Part shown: positions 1-8,262 of the stretch, in pieces
Layout: each line of letters opens with the position of its first letter
Position numbering within the stretch: the first letter of the stretch is position 1
Source: Mobilitalea sibirica
GTDB lineage: Bacteria; Bacillota; Clostridia; Lachnospirales; Lachnospiraceae
DNA: 64,000 nucleotides
Direction of reading: 5' to 3'
Assembly (NCBI RefSeq): GCF_015999265.1
Contig: NZ_JAEAGR010000009.1
Location: 62,001 to 126,000, forward strand
The notes under the pieces: generated by a model
The model's input: only the letters and a program-made list of their open reading frames with translations
Databases searched by the model: none
What the model was told of the DNA's origin: nothing
Translations under genes and position numbers: made by a program

Positions 1-45
1 TTAACTCCTTATGTGATAAGTGGGACAGATAAAGTACCGGATTGA
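1..45 (+). other. Possible 3' end of a gene entering from the left edge
   Basis: Frame 1 is open from the window edge to a TGA at 43-45, giving 14 residues that end in GTDKVPD. After the TGA the same frame continues open to a TAG at 103-105. A strong terminator follows at 124, so a plus-strand gene probably ends hereabouts. The product cannot be recognised from so few residues. Confidence 0.25.
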
Positions 46-123
46 GGGATAGAAGTGATGAAGCAGACGGAGCATTTGATTTATTATCAGTTGTTTGAGT
101 CTTAGGGATTTTTAATCCCGGAT

Positions 124-169
124 AAAAATCGGCATAGATTGGTATATATTACCGTCTATGCCGATTTTT
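124..169 (+). terminator. Intrinsic terminator
   Basis: A perfect 15-bp inverted repeat pairs 124-138 with 155-169 and ends in a TTTTT run. The loop contains a further GGTA/TACC pairing. The other strand also carries a T run (the complement of 124-128), so it could also stop minus-strand transcription from the nitroreductase side. Confidence 0.8.
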
Positions 170-223
170 CTTGTCACATTCCATTGCGAGACCTTTATTT
201 TGAATCCAATAAACTCGTTAAAC

Positions 224-379
224 TTACTCTATAACAAGGTTGTCTTTTACCTTTTGCTTAAAATCAGCAGCAGCTTCGAAAAATTTTTCAGCTTGGACCA
301 ATTTATCTTTGATTATTTCAGATTCATCCAGATTAGTATACTTACTGTGTTTAACGGAGAGACCATTTGCCTTTGCCAT
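224..379 (-). CDS. Small hypothetical protein (51 aa)
   Basis: An ATG-initiated minus-strand frame of 51 codons runs from 379 to a TAA at 224-226, directly downstream of the nitroreductase gene (gap 19 nt). The product begins MAKANGLSVK and ends KDNLVIE. It is rich in Lys, Glu and Ala and predicted by eye to be helical, unlike a random antisense frame. The ribosome site is weak: an A/G-rich GAGAAAAAAG stretch lies upstream. I do not recognise the family. It could be a real small protein translated with the nitroreductase, or the decayed end of a longer gene. Confidence 0.4.
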   Translation of the reverse strand: MAKANGLSVKHSKYTNLDESEIIKDKLVQAEKFFEAAADFKQKVKDNLVIE

Positions 380-398
380 ACATGGATTTCTTTTTTCT

Positions 399-1142
399 CT
401 ACGATAGATCCGATGGCAAATATTTTATAAATACAGCTTTGTTACCAAAACTGAATTTACCTCCGGCACCTATCTCGAAATGGACTTTTGCTATTCCCAG
501 ATCAACCAATTCGTATTTTGTAACCTCTTTTACAGATGCAGAAACCTCACCGGCTTGATAAACGAATCTTACTGGTTGTCGATTGACAGCAGAGGGAGCT
601 TTCTGGACTGCTTTCATACCGGATAAAAACCACTCCGGAACCTCCTCTGTATCACTGTAATAGAGCATTTCCAACGGCTTTGAACCTCGGTGAGCTAACT
701 TATAGATAGCCTTTTCTTTAAAGCTTTGTTTTTCCTGTACAAGACCTACTGTGATTACACATACTAGTTCTTCGTTTTTGTTGATTTTACAGGGACAATG
801 CTTGCGATCATAGGTTCCACCAACCCAGCAGGTACCAAGACCCAGTTTCGTAGCTTCAAGTATGAGCAACTCCCCATAATATCCTATCTTCTCTCTTAGA
901 TTTATGTCCGTAGAATTTCCGACCATTGCAATAAAACTCTGAACTCCGCTGAACATACCGTAGCTTTTTCTTACTCCCTGAAAGGAGGAGCTCCCATCAA
1001 TAATCAGCTGGATGGAGAGGCCGCTTTGTTTGTTAAGCTGTTCTATTATCTCATTAAGAAGGTGCTGGCTTTTCGTTGGTATTGTTGTACTTAGGTAACT
1101 TCTTCTGGAACACCGTTTCTCGATGGCTTCTAAATCAGTCAA
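399..1142 (-). CDS. Putative TM-type nitroreductase family protein
   Basis: The 247-residue product fits the 'putative TM nitroreductase' family, flavoproteins of unknown substrate. The N-terminal half has an RRSY-like start (RCSRRSYL, about residues 9-16), a GYYGELLILEATKLGLGTCWVGG stretch typical of nitroreductase cores (about 86-108), and a second half with KAPSAVNRQPVRF (about 180-192), the usual FMN-contact region. It starts at TTG 1142, with AGGAGG (complement of 1151-1156) eight bases upstream. No signal peptide is visible, so it is cytoplasmic. It is transcribed away from the HD-GYP gene, and a small ORF follows it. The fold is fairly certain; the substrate is unknown. Confidence 0.8.
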   Translation of the reverse strand: MTDLEAIEKRCSRRSYLSTTIPTKSQHLLNEIIEQLNKQSGLSIQLIIDGSSSFQGVRKSYGMFSGVQSFIAMVGNSTDINLREKIGYYGELLILEATKLGLGTCWVGGTYDRKHCPCKINKNEELVCVITVGLVQEKQSFKEKAIYKLAHRGSKPLEMLYYSDTEEVPEWFLSGMKAVQKAPSAVNRQPVRFVYQAGEVSASVKEVTKYELVDLGIAKVHFEIGAGGKFSFGNKAVFIKYLPSDLS

Positions 1143-1475
1143 TTTTTTAACCTCCTAAATATATGAAATTACATTTTTATTATATGGAAATATTACCATT
1201 AGACATTTAAACACACTATACTTTATATATAAAAATTAGTATATAATTTGATGATTTCTTAGTGTATAATTATATATATAGTCAGAATAAGTTGATATTT
1301 ATTTGCTTCGTTTTATAGAGGAGTTATTAGGAGATTAAATCAACGTAAAAAAGTCCTCGGTAATAGGGGGAGTGTTTTGGGAAAAAAAGGTTTGACATAT
1401 AGCCATATTTAACCTAAACTATTAAATTACATGTAGTAGTACATCAAATAGATGACAACACCGTAGGATACATTA
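1143..1475. other. Divergent intergenic region
   Basis: This very AT-rich 333-bp region separates the minus-strand nitroreductase from the plus-strand HD-GYP gene. It holds the plus-strand promoter at 1392-1420 and the minus-strand ribosome site at 1151-1156. Several TATA-rich stretches (1220-1280) could hold the minus promoter but none is convincing. I see no c-di-GMP riboswitch. Confidence 0.6.
1392..1420 (+). promoter_or_regulatory. Sigma-A-type promoter for the HD-GYP gene
   Basis: A perfect -35 TTGACA (1392-1397) is followed after 17 bp by TAAACT (1415-1420). The start codon lies about 55 bp downstream. Confidence 0.6.
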
Positions 1476-3431
1476 TTGGATACACAACACATATTATCCC
1501 TAAGACCGATAAAAAAGATCGGTATAACGATACTAATTACAATTATTTTAATTATCATTTGTTTTATCATATTACAAAAACAAATAAATAAAAAAGAATA
1601 CGAAGATAAACTAATTATTAATATATTTGGTAGACAACGGATGTATACGCAAATGATCAGTAAAGATGCCAGTAGGCTATATGTACTTTTGGAGGCATTC
1701 GATGCAGACAGAAGATATCAAACTTTAGAAGAAATTCAGAATAAAATTATATCTGTAAAAGCCGATTTAATTCAAGCCAAGATAGAGTTTACGAATATTC
1801 ATAAAGCAATGATAGAAGGACATCTTTCAATAGATTCTTACGGAGTGGATATTAATAGATCCATTGAGGAGGCATCCGATTATCTGCTAGAATTAGATGA
1901 TTTATGGAATGAGTTTCAAAATGCGATTGATACTATAGTTAGCGCAACACACATAAATTATGATATGGCAAAGGCTCTAATCTATATTAATGAAAATAAT
2001 CTACAACTTCTGAATTTATGTGAACAAATACAGGAGATTATACTAAAGGATTCTATACAATCTGCTAGATATTCAGAATATACTGTCTATGGATTAATTG
2101 GATTGTTAAGTGCTGTTGCTATATTTGCCTTATCGCAGCTCCTTAAGTTTATTGTGTTACCATTTACTCAGCTATATAAAGGGATATCACAAATAGGACT
2201 TACGAAATCCACGATTAACCCGAGTTTCCCTACCAAAAAAAAAGTAACACCTATGGTGAATGAGATAAACGAGATATTTTCGAAAATAAATAATCTGATT
2301 TCATTAATTGAGAATATGAATAACAATTCGTCCTTTAACGAAAGCTTAGATTTCATTAACCGGACGTTTTCAGCTTTTATTCCATATAATTATATCGGGA
2401 TTGCACTGATTGAGGGTGAAGTATTTCGTGCTTCCTATGGTGTCTCTGATGGTACCATAAACGGATTACCGGATAAAATTTTAGGATCAACCTGGCCAAT
2501 TAATGAAACCAGTCTGGAGAAACTGCTACAGACCGGAGAGGCCAGAATAATTAATGACCTTGAGCAATATACGGCAGGTAAACCAATAAAACCATATAAT
2601 CAGACGATATTGAATGCAGGAATTAAGGCTTCCATTACACTGCCTCTTAAGGTATCGGGCTCACCGGTAGGTATGATTTTTTTCTCTAGCAATCAGAAAA
2701 ATGTTTATACCAATGACCATTTAAACTTTTTAAAAACCTTAGTAAACAGTATAGCGATCAGTTTAAATCAAAATATTTTTATCAACGATTTAATCTTTAG
2801 CAGTATCCTAGCCTTGGCAAAATTGGCCGAAGCAAGAGATGAGGATACCGGAGAACATTTAGATCAGATGAAAGTATATTCACGGGTGATTGCCGAGTTA
2901 TTATATGAAAATAAGGTTTACCCGGGAGAAATTACTCCGGAGTATTTTGAAAAAATTGAACGGTTTAGCCCGCTTCATGATATTGGAAAAGTTGGGGTAA
3001 GAGATGGTATTTTGCTGAAGCCGGGAAAGCTAACGAAGAAAGAGTTTGATGAAATGAAATTACATACGGAATATGGGGCTAAGGTGTTGCGTGCAGCTGA
3101 GTTAAACATGGTCAAAAAAGGGAAAAGTTTATTTGGCATAGGTATTGAGATAGCGGAGGGACATCATGAAAAATGGGACGGTTCCGGTTATCCTTACGGA
3201 AAGAAAGGCCATGATATTCCTCTGAGTGCCAGGATTGTGGCAGTAGCAGATGTTTTGGATGCCTTAACCAGCAAGCGGCCTTATAAAGAAGCTTTTTCCT
3301 TTGAAACAGCAATGAAAATTATTGAAGAAGGACGGGGTAAACATTTTGATCCGGCGATCATAGATGTAATTCTTTCCAACCGTGATCGAATTGAAAGTTA
3401 TTATAAAAAGTTTCATTCCAAGCATAAATAG
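1476..3431 (+). CDS. Membrane PilJ-like / GAF / HD-GYP c-di-GMP phosphodiesterase
   Basis: This 651-residue membrane signalling protein is probably a cyclic-di-GMP phosphodiesterase. An N-terminal membrane segment (about 14-33) precedes a type IV pilus chemoreceptor (PilJ)-like sensor with the signature GRQRMYTQM (about 52-60). A second membrane segment lies near 205-225. A GAF domain follows (about 285-425), then the HD-GYP domain (about 435-645). The key residues are present: HD at 501-502, the GHHEKWDGSGYP segment with GYP at 571-573, and ADVLDALTSKRPYK. The start is TTG 1476, with a weak AGGAT site just upstream; no better ATG lies before the first membrane segment. It stands alone behind its own promoter. 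Catalytic activity is inferred from intact metal ligands, and the sensed ligand is unknown. Confidence 0.88.
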   Translation: MDTQHILSLRPIKKIGITILITIILIIICFIILQKQINKKEYEDKLIINIFGRQRMYTQMISKDASRLYVLLEAFDADRRYQTLEEIQNKIISVKADLIQAKIEFTNIHKAMIEGHLSIDSYGVDINRSIEEASDYLLELDDLWNEFQNAIDTIVSATHINYDMAKALIYINENNLQLLNLCEQIQEIILKDSIQSARYSEYTVYGLIGLLSAVAIFALSQLLKFIVLPFTQLYKGISQIGLTKSTINPSFPTKKKVTPMVNEINEIFSKINNLISLIENMNNNSSFNESLDFINRTFSAFIPYNYIGIALIEGEVFRASYGVSDGTINGLPDKILGSTWPINETSLEKLLQTGEARIINDLEQYTAGKPIKPYNQTILNAGIKASITLPLKVSGSPVGMIFFSSNQKNVYTNDHLNFLKTLVNSIAISLNQNIFINDLIFSSILALAKLAEARDEDTGEHLDQMKVYSRVIAELLYENKVYPGEITPEYFEKIERFSPLHDIGKVGVRDGILLKPGKLTKKEFDEMKLHTEYGAKVLRAAELNMVKKGKSLFGIGIEIAEGHHEKWDGSGYPYGKKGHDIPLSARIVAVADVLDALTSKRPYKEAFSFETAMKIIEEGRGKHFDPAIIDVILSNRDRIESYYKKFHSKHK

Positions 3432-3726
3432 GTGAATTATCTGTTTCATTTGATAGGACATAAAAAGTGTAGATGCATCTCTTATTAGTAAATGCGGTAT
3501 TGTTTTTCGCATGACTCCCAAGAATATATTTTTATTCTAATACCTATTTCTTATTATATATGTTAAAACAGGATTTAACAAAAGCAATTTGATCGTTCTA
3601 TTGTCTCATAAACATCTAAACACATTAATAACTAGATAGAATATGTTTATCCTATTTTGCAGATATTATACTTAGGAACAATTTTTATAACCTTAGTATA
3701 TATCATGGCAAGGAGGATCGAAACAG

Positions 3727-3930
3727 ATGGATAAAATAGATCAAATGCTGAAAAAGACACTTGGTAAGGTGATAGAAACAACTGGTATAGTTGCGGGAAG
3801 TGAAGAAATGAGATTTAATGGCAAGATACGTTCAATTGAAGCCGATGCGGAAGGTAAAGTCGATGAATTGAAGGAAGAGGTTTTTGGAGAAGCGAATAAG
3901 TTTATCGATAAATTGGGAAATAACGAATGA
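3727..3930 (+). CDS. CsbD-like general stress protein
   Basis: This 67-residue hydrophilic protein has the CsbD family pattern: Lys/Glu-rich, two repeated helical units (KGK-like segments LGKVIETTG and FNGKIRSIEADAEGKVDEL), and no membrane segment. CsbD proteins are abundant stress or stationary-phase proteins of unknown biochemical role. The ATG at 3727 is preceded by AAGGAGG. It lies 57 bp before a GlsB-type membrane protein, another stress family, so the two probably form one small stress operon. Confidence 0.85.
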   Translation: MDKIDQMLKKTLGKVIETTGIVAGSEEMRFNGKIRSIEADAEGKVDELKEEVFGEANKFIDKLGNNE

Positions 3931-3987
3931 CAGGAACGAATAATAAAAATGAAGAATGTATGAATAATTAAGATTTGGAGGTACTAT

Positions 3988-4254
3988 ATGCCGGAGATTA
4001 GTAATATACTTGTTTGGTTAATTCTCGGAGGTATATCCGGATGGATTGCGAGTAAGATAGCCGGAAAAGATGCAGAAATGGGATTTGGTTTGAATTTGGT
4101 CGTAGGTATTCTTGGCGCATTCATCGGAGGATGGGTAGCAGGGTTATTCGGTTTAGGTCCTGCAACGGGATTAAACCTTTGGAGTTTTGTTATATCTATT
4201 CTAGGAGCAGTAATACTTTTAGGAATTATAAGTGTGTTTAAAAGAAAGACATGA
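3988..4254 (+). CDS. GlsB/YeaQ/YmgE family small membrane protein
   Basis: The 88 residues form three hydrophobic segments (about 6-22, 31-53, 62-84). The glycine-rich pattern LILGGISGWIASKIAGK and GILGAFIGGWVAGLFG is typical of the transglycosylase-associated (YeaQ/GlsB) family. These are inner-membrane stress-response proteins with no proven enzymatic activity. TTTGGAGG precedes the ATG at good spacing. It follows csbD-like in the same direction, and a perfect inverted repeat at 4319-4361 may end the transcript. Confidence 0.88.
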   Translation: MPEISNILVWLILGGISGWIASKIAGKDAEMGFGLNLVVGILGAFIGGWVAGLFGLGPATGLNLWSFVISILGAVILLGIISVFKRKT

Positions 4255-4318
4255 CACTATGGGGCATTAACAGTATCAAGAACGGTAAGTAGGGGTTGTT
4301 AAAGAATAAATCAGCGGT

Positions 4319-4361
4319 GGATATAACGAAAGTGCACTTCAGGTGCACTTTCGTTATATCC
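4319..4361. repeat. Perfect 19-bp inverted repeat downstream of the stress genes
   Basis: Bases 4319-4337 and 4343-4361 are perfect reverse complements around the 5-base loop TTCAG. There is no T run on either side, so it is not a classical intrinsic terminator, although it could still stabilise or end the upstream transcript. Confidence 0.75.
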
Positions 4362-4558
4362 CCTAACAAACCCTTGATGTCCAAAGTGATTAAGGGGGTC
4401 ATATAGATAGGTTCTTTTGATTTTATACATCCATGGATGCGATTGAAAGCTTTTTCCAAAAGAAGAAACATAAAATTAGATTGATTTTATAAGAACATAC
4501 TGCTAAAATCTAATTCAAAACGATAAAACTAACTTATTACTTACATAACGGAGGACTT

Positions 4559-5572
4559 ATGAGTCAGGTAAAAAACTATATTTCGGGTATCATGGTTGCT
4601 TTTATCCTTGCAGTTGTTGCAAAATTCTTGAGCAAACTTATACCTTATCATGTAATCAGTGCGGGTGTTTTCGCTATGTTGATTGGTATGGCGATACATC
4701 CGATTCTTGGGAAGATAACAGATGTTAAAACAGGAATTAACTTTGTATCAAAGAAAGTATTAAAAGTTTCTATTGTGCTTATGGGAGCATCTTTAAGCTT
4801 TACACAGGTTTATGAGGTGGGAAGATATTCGCTAATTGTAATGACATTCACACTTTTAACTGCATTTGGATTCGGGAATTTATTCGGAAAATTATTTCAT
4901 ATGAATTGGAAGTTATCGAATCTGATTTCAGCAGGAACCGGTATCTGTGGCGGGTCTGCCATTGCTGCAATTTCTCCTACCATTGAAGCTGACGATAATG
5001 ATGTTGCTTATGCTATATCTGCAACCTTTATCTTTGATATCATTATGGTTATTTTATTCCCTCTCATGGGTCAGCTTCTCTCTATGTCAGATTTGGGATT
5101 TGGACTTTGGACAGGCACAGCAGTTAATGATACTTCTAGCGTGGTGGCGGCAGGATATGCTTATTCGGACATAGCCGGTAATTATGCTGTTATCGTAAAA
5201 TTAACAAGAACATTATCCATTGTACCGGTTGTGCTTATATTTTCTTATGTTAATCTTAGGGTAAAGATAAATAATAAGAAGTATGGAGAGAGAGTTAAAG
5301 TTAAAGTAAAAAAGATATTTCCGTGGTTTATTCTATTGTTTTTAGGAATGGTAGCATTGAAAAGTACTGGTATGATTAAAGAGGTGGTCGGAAAAGAATT
5401 AGCAGACCTCAGTAAGTTTCTTATGATAATGTCACTCGGAGCGATTGGCTTAAAGACAGATTTTAAGAAGGTCTATAAAAGTGGAATCATGCCAATGCTT
5501 CACGGGTTCTTAATATCTACCCTGGTAGTAATTGTATCATATTTAGTTCAGAACATGTTGGGACAAATTTAG
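4559..5572 (+). CDS. YeiH family putative sulfate exporter (UPF0324)
   Basis: The 337-residue integral membrane protein has about ten hydrophobic segments and the conserved UPF0324/YeiH motifs SAGTGICGGSAIAAISP (about 126-142), GTAVNDTSSVVAAGYAYS and KLTRTLSIVPVVL. Family members are annotated as putative sulfate or sulfonate exporters, but the substrate is weakly established. The ATG follows GGAGGA by five bases. Length agrees with the family. It appears monocistronic; the GNAT gene begins about 105 bp downstream. Confidence 0.85.
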   Translation: MSQVKNYISGIMVAFILAVVAKFLSKLIPYHVISAGVFAMLIGMAIHPILGKITDVKTGINFVSKKVLKVSIVLMGASLSFTQVYEVGRYSLIVMTFTLLTAFGFGNLFGKLFHMNWKLSNLISAGTGICGGSAIAAISPTIEADDNDVAYAISATFIFDIIMVILFPLMGQLLSMSDLGFGLWTGTAVNDTSSVVAAGYAYSDIAGNYAVIVKLTRTLSIVPVVLIFSYVNLRVKINNKKYGERVKVKVKKIFPWFILLFLGMVALKSTGMIKEVVGKELADLSKFLMIMSLGAIGLKTDFKKVYKSGIMPMLHGFLISTLVVIVSYLVQNMLGQI

Positions 5573-5677
5573 ATTGTACATGAATCACTTCGTAAGTCTT
5601 ATGTATTATGGAGTTTAGTGCCTTATAGGTGTAAAATAATACAAATAATAGAAGAGATTATAGGAGGTTGGTTGGAT

Positions 5678-6130
5678 ATGATTCAGATAGTAAAAGCTCA
5701 GGTGGAAGATTTGCAGGATGTTTTAACTCTTCAAAAATTAGCTTACCAAAGTGAAGCCATGCTTAATAATGATTTTACGATTCCCCCCTTAACAGAAACA
5801 TTGGAGCAGCTGAGTGAGACTTTTAAAAGTGTAACAATACTGAAAGCTATAGAGGATTCTACCAATGAAATTGTAGGAGCAGTCCGGGGCCAAGCGAAGG
5901 ACCATAACCTGTTGATCGGAAGATTGATTGTTCATCCAAGGATGCAAAACCGCGGGATCGGTAAACAGCTTTTAAGGCAAATAGAAGCGTATTTCCCTGG
6001 ATATCGTTACGAGCTGTTTACCAGTGAAAAAAGTTTAAAAAATCTGTCTCTTTATCAAAAGGAAGGATATCGCCCGTATCGGAAAGAACAATTATCAGAG
6101 AGGGTGACAATAATTTATTTGGAAAAATAA
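5678..6130 (+). CDS. GNAT family N-acetyltransferase
   Basis: The 150-residue single-domain GNAT protein transfers acetyl from acetyl-CoA to an unknown acceptor. Motif A is visible near residues 85-105 as LIVHPRMQNRGIGKQLLRQI, with the R-x-x-G-x-G acetyl-CoA pyrophosphate loop. The C-terminal SLYQKEGYRPYRKE corresponds to motif B. I chose ATG 5678 because AGGAGG lies at 5662-5667. An upstream GTG at 5618 would extend the frame through the ribosome site and is unlikely. Confidence 0.85.
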   Translation: MIQIVKAQVEDLQDVLTLQKLAYQSEAMLNNDFTIPPLTETLEQLSETFKSVTILKAIEDSTNEIVGAVRGQAKDHNLLIGRLIVHPRMQNRGIGKQLLRQIEAYFPGYRYELFTSEKSLKNLSLYQKEGYRPYRKEQLSERVTIIYLEK

Positions 6131-6205
6131 TCAGTTCAAAGATTATGTCTCAAAATGCAAGAAAAGTAAGCTTGATGAAACATCATGGGATATGATTTTA
6201 TGAAC

Positions 6206-7141
6206 CTATAAAAAATGTTTTTTGCGGAAAAATAGGATACATATAATTGCCACAATGATACTGAGAACGATTACAAATAAGTAGCCGAATTTCCATGTCA
6301 GTTCAGGCATGGCGGTAAAATTCATGCCGTACCAACCTACGATCAGAGTAAGCGGAAGAAAAATAGTAGTCACTACGGTGAACAATTTCATTATTTTATT
6401 AAGATCGTATTCCAGCCTGGCGTGATATGCTTCCCTTACATGAACACAATAATCTTGGAGCATCCGTGTGTTATTGCTTAAACGGAATACTCTGTCTGTA
6501 AACACCCGAAAGAAATTAAGATTATCCTCTGTGAATATATCAGCACCATTCTCTTGAAGCTCTTCACCTACATCCATCAATTGCTGATAATAGTTATCCA
6601 GTAAAAGAAGGTTTTTTCTTATCTCAGTAATTTGACTATTGAAATTCTTATCCAAATCTCTGTCATTAATCCTGTCTTCATGATTGCTTATTTCAGTTTC
6701 GATCTGTTCTAGTAACAGATACTCGTCGCTTATTAGTCGCTCCAAAAATCCAAAAGTCAATCGTTCCAATGTGATATTCTCTATTTTTATACGTTTCATT
6801 AGCTCCTTTGTCTTATTGATAAAGCTGTTATTCGTATCCTCAATGATAACGATTAGCAATAAATTCTTTTTGATGTAGACTGCAATTTTATCCTGAACCT
6901 TTAATATATGTTGTTTATTCAATCCAAAGATAATACCAAACACATAATCATGATAAGAATCAAAATTACCTTGGATATGTTGTGTATTATATCTGCATTC
7001 CATGAGGGTGGAATCTGAAAAACCAAACTGATTGTAACAGGCTTCAAGCTCTTCCAATAGGATAACGCCCAAAGTTAGTATGCCCGGATCTAAATATTTA
7101 AAATCGATTTTGGGAAAACCTTCTCGTATCTGATAGTACAT
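6206..7141 (-). CDS. CorA-like Mg2+ transporter family protein
   Basis: The product is a CorA/MIT superfamily channel subunit of about 311 residues from ATG 7141. A soluble N-terminal domain and long helices (LLLLDNYYQQLMDVGEEL) lead to two C-terminal membrane helices. Between them the signature YGMNF is intact. It lacks the usual acidic MPEL loop, having TAMPELTWKFG directly after GMNF, close to the family consensus. The start is uncertain: ATG 7141 has AGGAAGG (complement of 7156-7162) 14 bases away, which is long, and the frame stays open to an ATG at 7210. It is probably a divalent-cation (Mg2+/Co2+) transporter in the cell membrane. It converges with the GNAT gene. Confidence 0.85.
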   Translation of the reverse strand: MYYQIREGFPKIDFKYLDPGILTLGVILLEELEACYNQFGFSDSTLMECRYNTQHIQGNFDSYHDYVFGIIFGLNKQHILKVQDKIAVYIKKNLLLIVIIEDTNNSFINKTKELMKRIKIENITLERLTFGFLERLISDEYLLLEQIETEISNHEDRINDRDLDKNFNSQITEIRKNLLLLDNYYQQLMDVGEELQENGADIFTEDNLNFFRVFTDRVFRLSNNTRMLQDYCVHVREAYHARLEYDLNKIMKLFTVVTTIFLPLTLIVGWYGMNFTAMPELTWKFGYLFVIVLSIIVAIICILFFRKKHFL

Positions 7142-7463
7142 ATGAATATACCAAACCTTCCTAAAAACATTCTGTATAAAAGTATAACGCATTACATACA
7201 TATTTATCACGATTAGATAAAATCATTGTATAAAATGTATAGTTTTTAATGTGTTTTAAAAACTGAACAAGCAAAAGATGAATTATAATGCTTAAAAAAT
7301 CAAAGTAGCGAATGCAGCTAAGATTAATAAATTATAGTAGAAATAAGGAATAATAGATAGGATAGGGTAGTATTTTAATTGCTGTACCACAAGTTTTATG
7401 GAATGTAAAAAAAGGAATCCTTTCATAACCAAATATTCAAAGTACTACTGCCAATTACCTCTG

Positions 7464-7471
7464 CATACAAT
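7464..7471 (+). promoter_or_regulatory. Possible sigma-E -10 element for spoIIID
   Basis: CATACAAT matches the sporulation sigma-E -10 consensus, about 60 bp upstream of the probable start, which fits known sigma-E control of spoIIID in Bacillus. I see no good -35 at the expected distance. The rest of the 7211-7531 gap is AT-rich and without another recognisable element. Confidence 0.35.
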
Positions 7472-7497
7472 GTAACAACAACGATAATAAGGGGGAA

Positions 7498-7525
7498 TGC
7501 GTTCCGTCCGATGGGTTGGAACGCA
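7498..7525 (+). promoter_or_regulatory. Hairpin between ribosome site and spoIIID start
   Basis: TGCGTTCC (7498-7505) pairs perfectly with GGAACGCA (7518-7525) across a 12-base loop. It lies between a purine-rich AAGGGGGA site (about 7489-7496) and ATG 7532. Folded, it brings the two to roughly eight bases apart. An in-frame ATG at 7511 lies in the loop. Confidence 0.5.
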
Positions 7526-7531
7526 GACACT

Positions 7532-7804
7532 ATGAAAGGCTATATAGAGGAACGGGCGGTTGAAATCGCTAATTATATTATCGATAATAATGCGACTGTG
7601 AGGCAGACCGCGAAACAGTTCGGCATTTCGAAGTCAACCGTACATAAAGACGTTACGGAGCGTCTTGCACAAATTAACCCCTCCCTCGCCAATAGGGCAA
7701 GGGTTGTCTTGGACCTCAACAAGTCGGAGCGCCATATCAGAGGTGGTATGGCTACAAAAGAGAAGTATCTTCATAAGACCGCAAAATATAACCAAGCATA
7801 TTAA
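7532..7804 (+). CDS. spoIIID: Sporulation transcriptional regulator SpoIIID
   Basis: The 90-residue DNA-binding protein controls mother-cell gene expression during sporulation. The helix-turn-helix ATVRQTAKQFGISKSTVHKD (about 22-41) and the downstream RHIRGGMATKEKY segment match SpoIIID closely. I prefer ATG 7532 because family members begin MKxYIEERA. The frame could start seven codons earlier at ATG 7511. No standard ribosome site sits at normal spacing from 7532 unless the 7498-7525 hairpin folds. It is monocistronic, ended by the terminator at 7825. Its presence marks the organism as a spore former. Confidence 0.95.
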   Translation: MKGYIEERAVEIANYIIDNNATVRQTAKQFGISKSTVHKDVTERLAQINPSLANRARVVLDLNKSERHIRGGMATKEKYLHKTAKYNQAY

Positions 7805-7824
7805 AGAGCATGCGAAAGTACCAT

Positions 7825-7868
7825 AAAAGGTATCTCCTTGTGATGAAAATCACTTAGGGATACCTTTT
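7825..7868 (+). terminator. Intrinsic terminator of spoIIID
   Basis: AAAAGGTATC (7825-7834) pairs with GATACCTTTT (7859-7868), and inner GTGAT/ATCAC pairs around a GAAA-like loop. A T run follows. Confidence 0.8.
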
Positions 7869-8097
7869 TCCATGTAAGAATATTGAATATGTGAAGTGTC
7901 TTTAAGTTGTAGCTGTATTTATAAAAAACAAAAATAAGAACATCAAGTTAAAATTTTGACAAAGCCCTATCACTTTTATTTCAACAAAAATAGCTGATTT
8001 TTTTACTTTTGGTTTCATTGTTTCCTTGGTTTGAAAGGAAAAGTTTATCACTTTCCATTTTATAAATCGTCATATTTCTTTTGACAAAAAGTCCATA

Positions 8098-8126
8098 TTG
8101 ACGGTAGGGGATAGGGGTTTTATAAT
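8098..8126 (+). promoter_or_regulatory. Strong sigma-A promoter upstream of rnf
   Basis: TTGACG (8098-8103), a 17-bp spacer and a perfect TATAAT (8121-8126) give a near-consensus promoter. Transcription should start near 8133. Confidence 0.75.
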
Positions 8127-8154
8127 AAAATCATACATTTTATTAACTCACACG

Positions 8155-8190
8155 AAGGATGCTGGATTTCTTAATCAAGGCATCCTTTTT
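8155..8190 (+). terminator. Terminator/attenuator in the rnf leader
   Basis: AAGGATGC (8155-8162) pairs with GCATCCTT (8180-8187), followed by TTT. It lies about 25-55 nt after the start site expected from the 8098 promoter, so that promoter would make only a very short RNA unless termination is overridden. Confidence 0.65.
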
Positions 8191-8262
8191 GTCACAAATT
8201 GGAGATTTTTTATGTATATTGGCCAAATATTAAAAAAATATATGTAAAAATGGTCGGGAGTG

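Noticed and set aside
158-558. Two plus-strand frames (90 and 63 codons)
   Set aside because: They lie antisense to the nitroreductase end and the small minus-strand protein, have no ribosome site, and look like random hydrophobic translation.
4238-4471. Minus-strand 77-codon frame
   Set aside because: It runs through the perfect inverted repeat and has no ribosome site; shadow of non-coding DNA.
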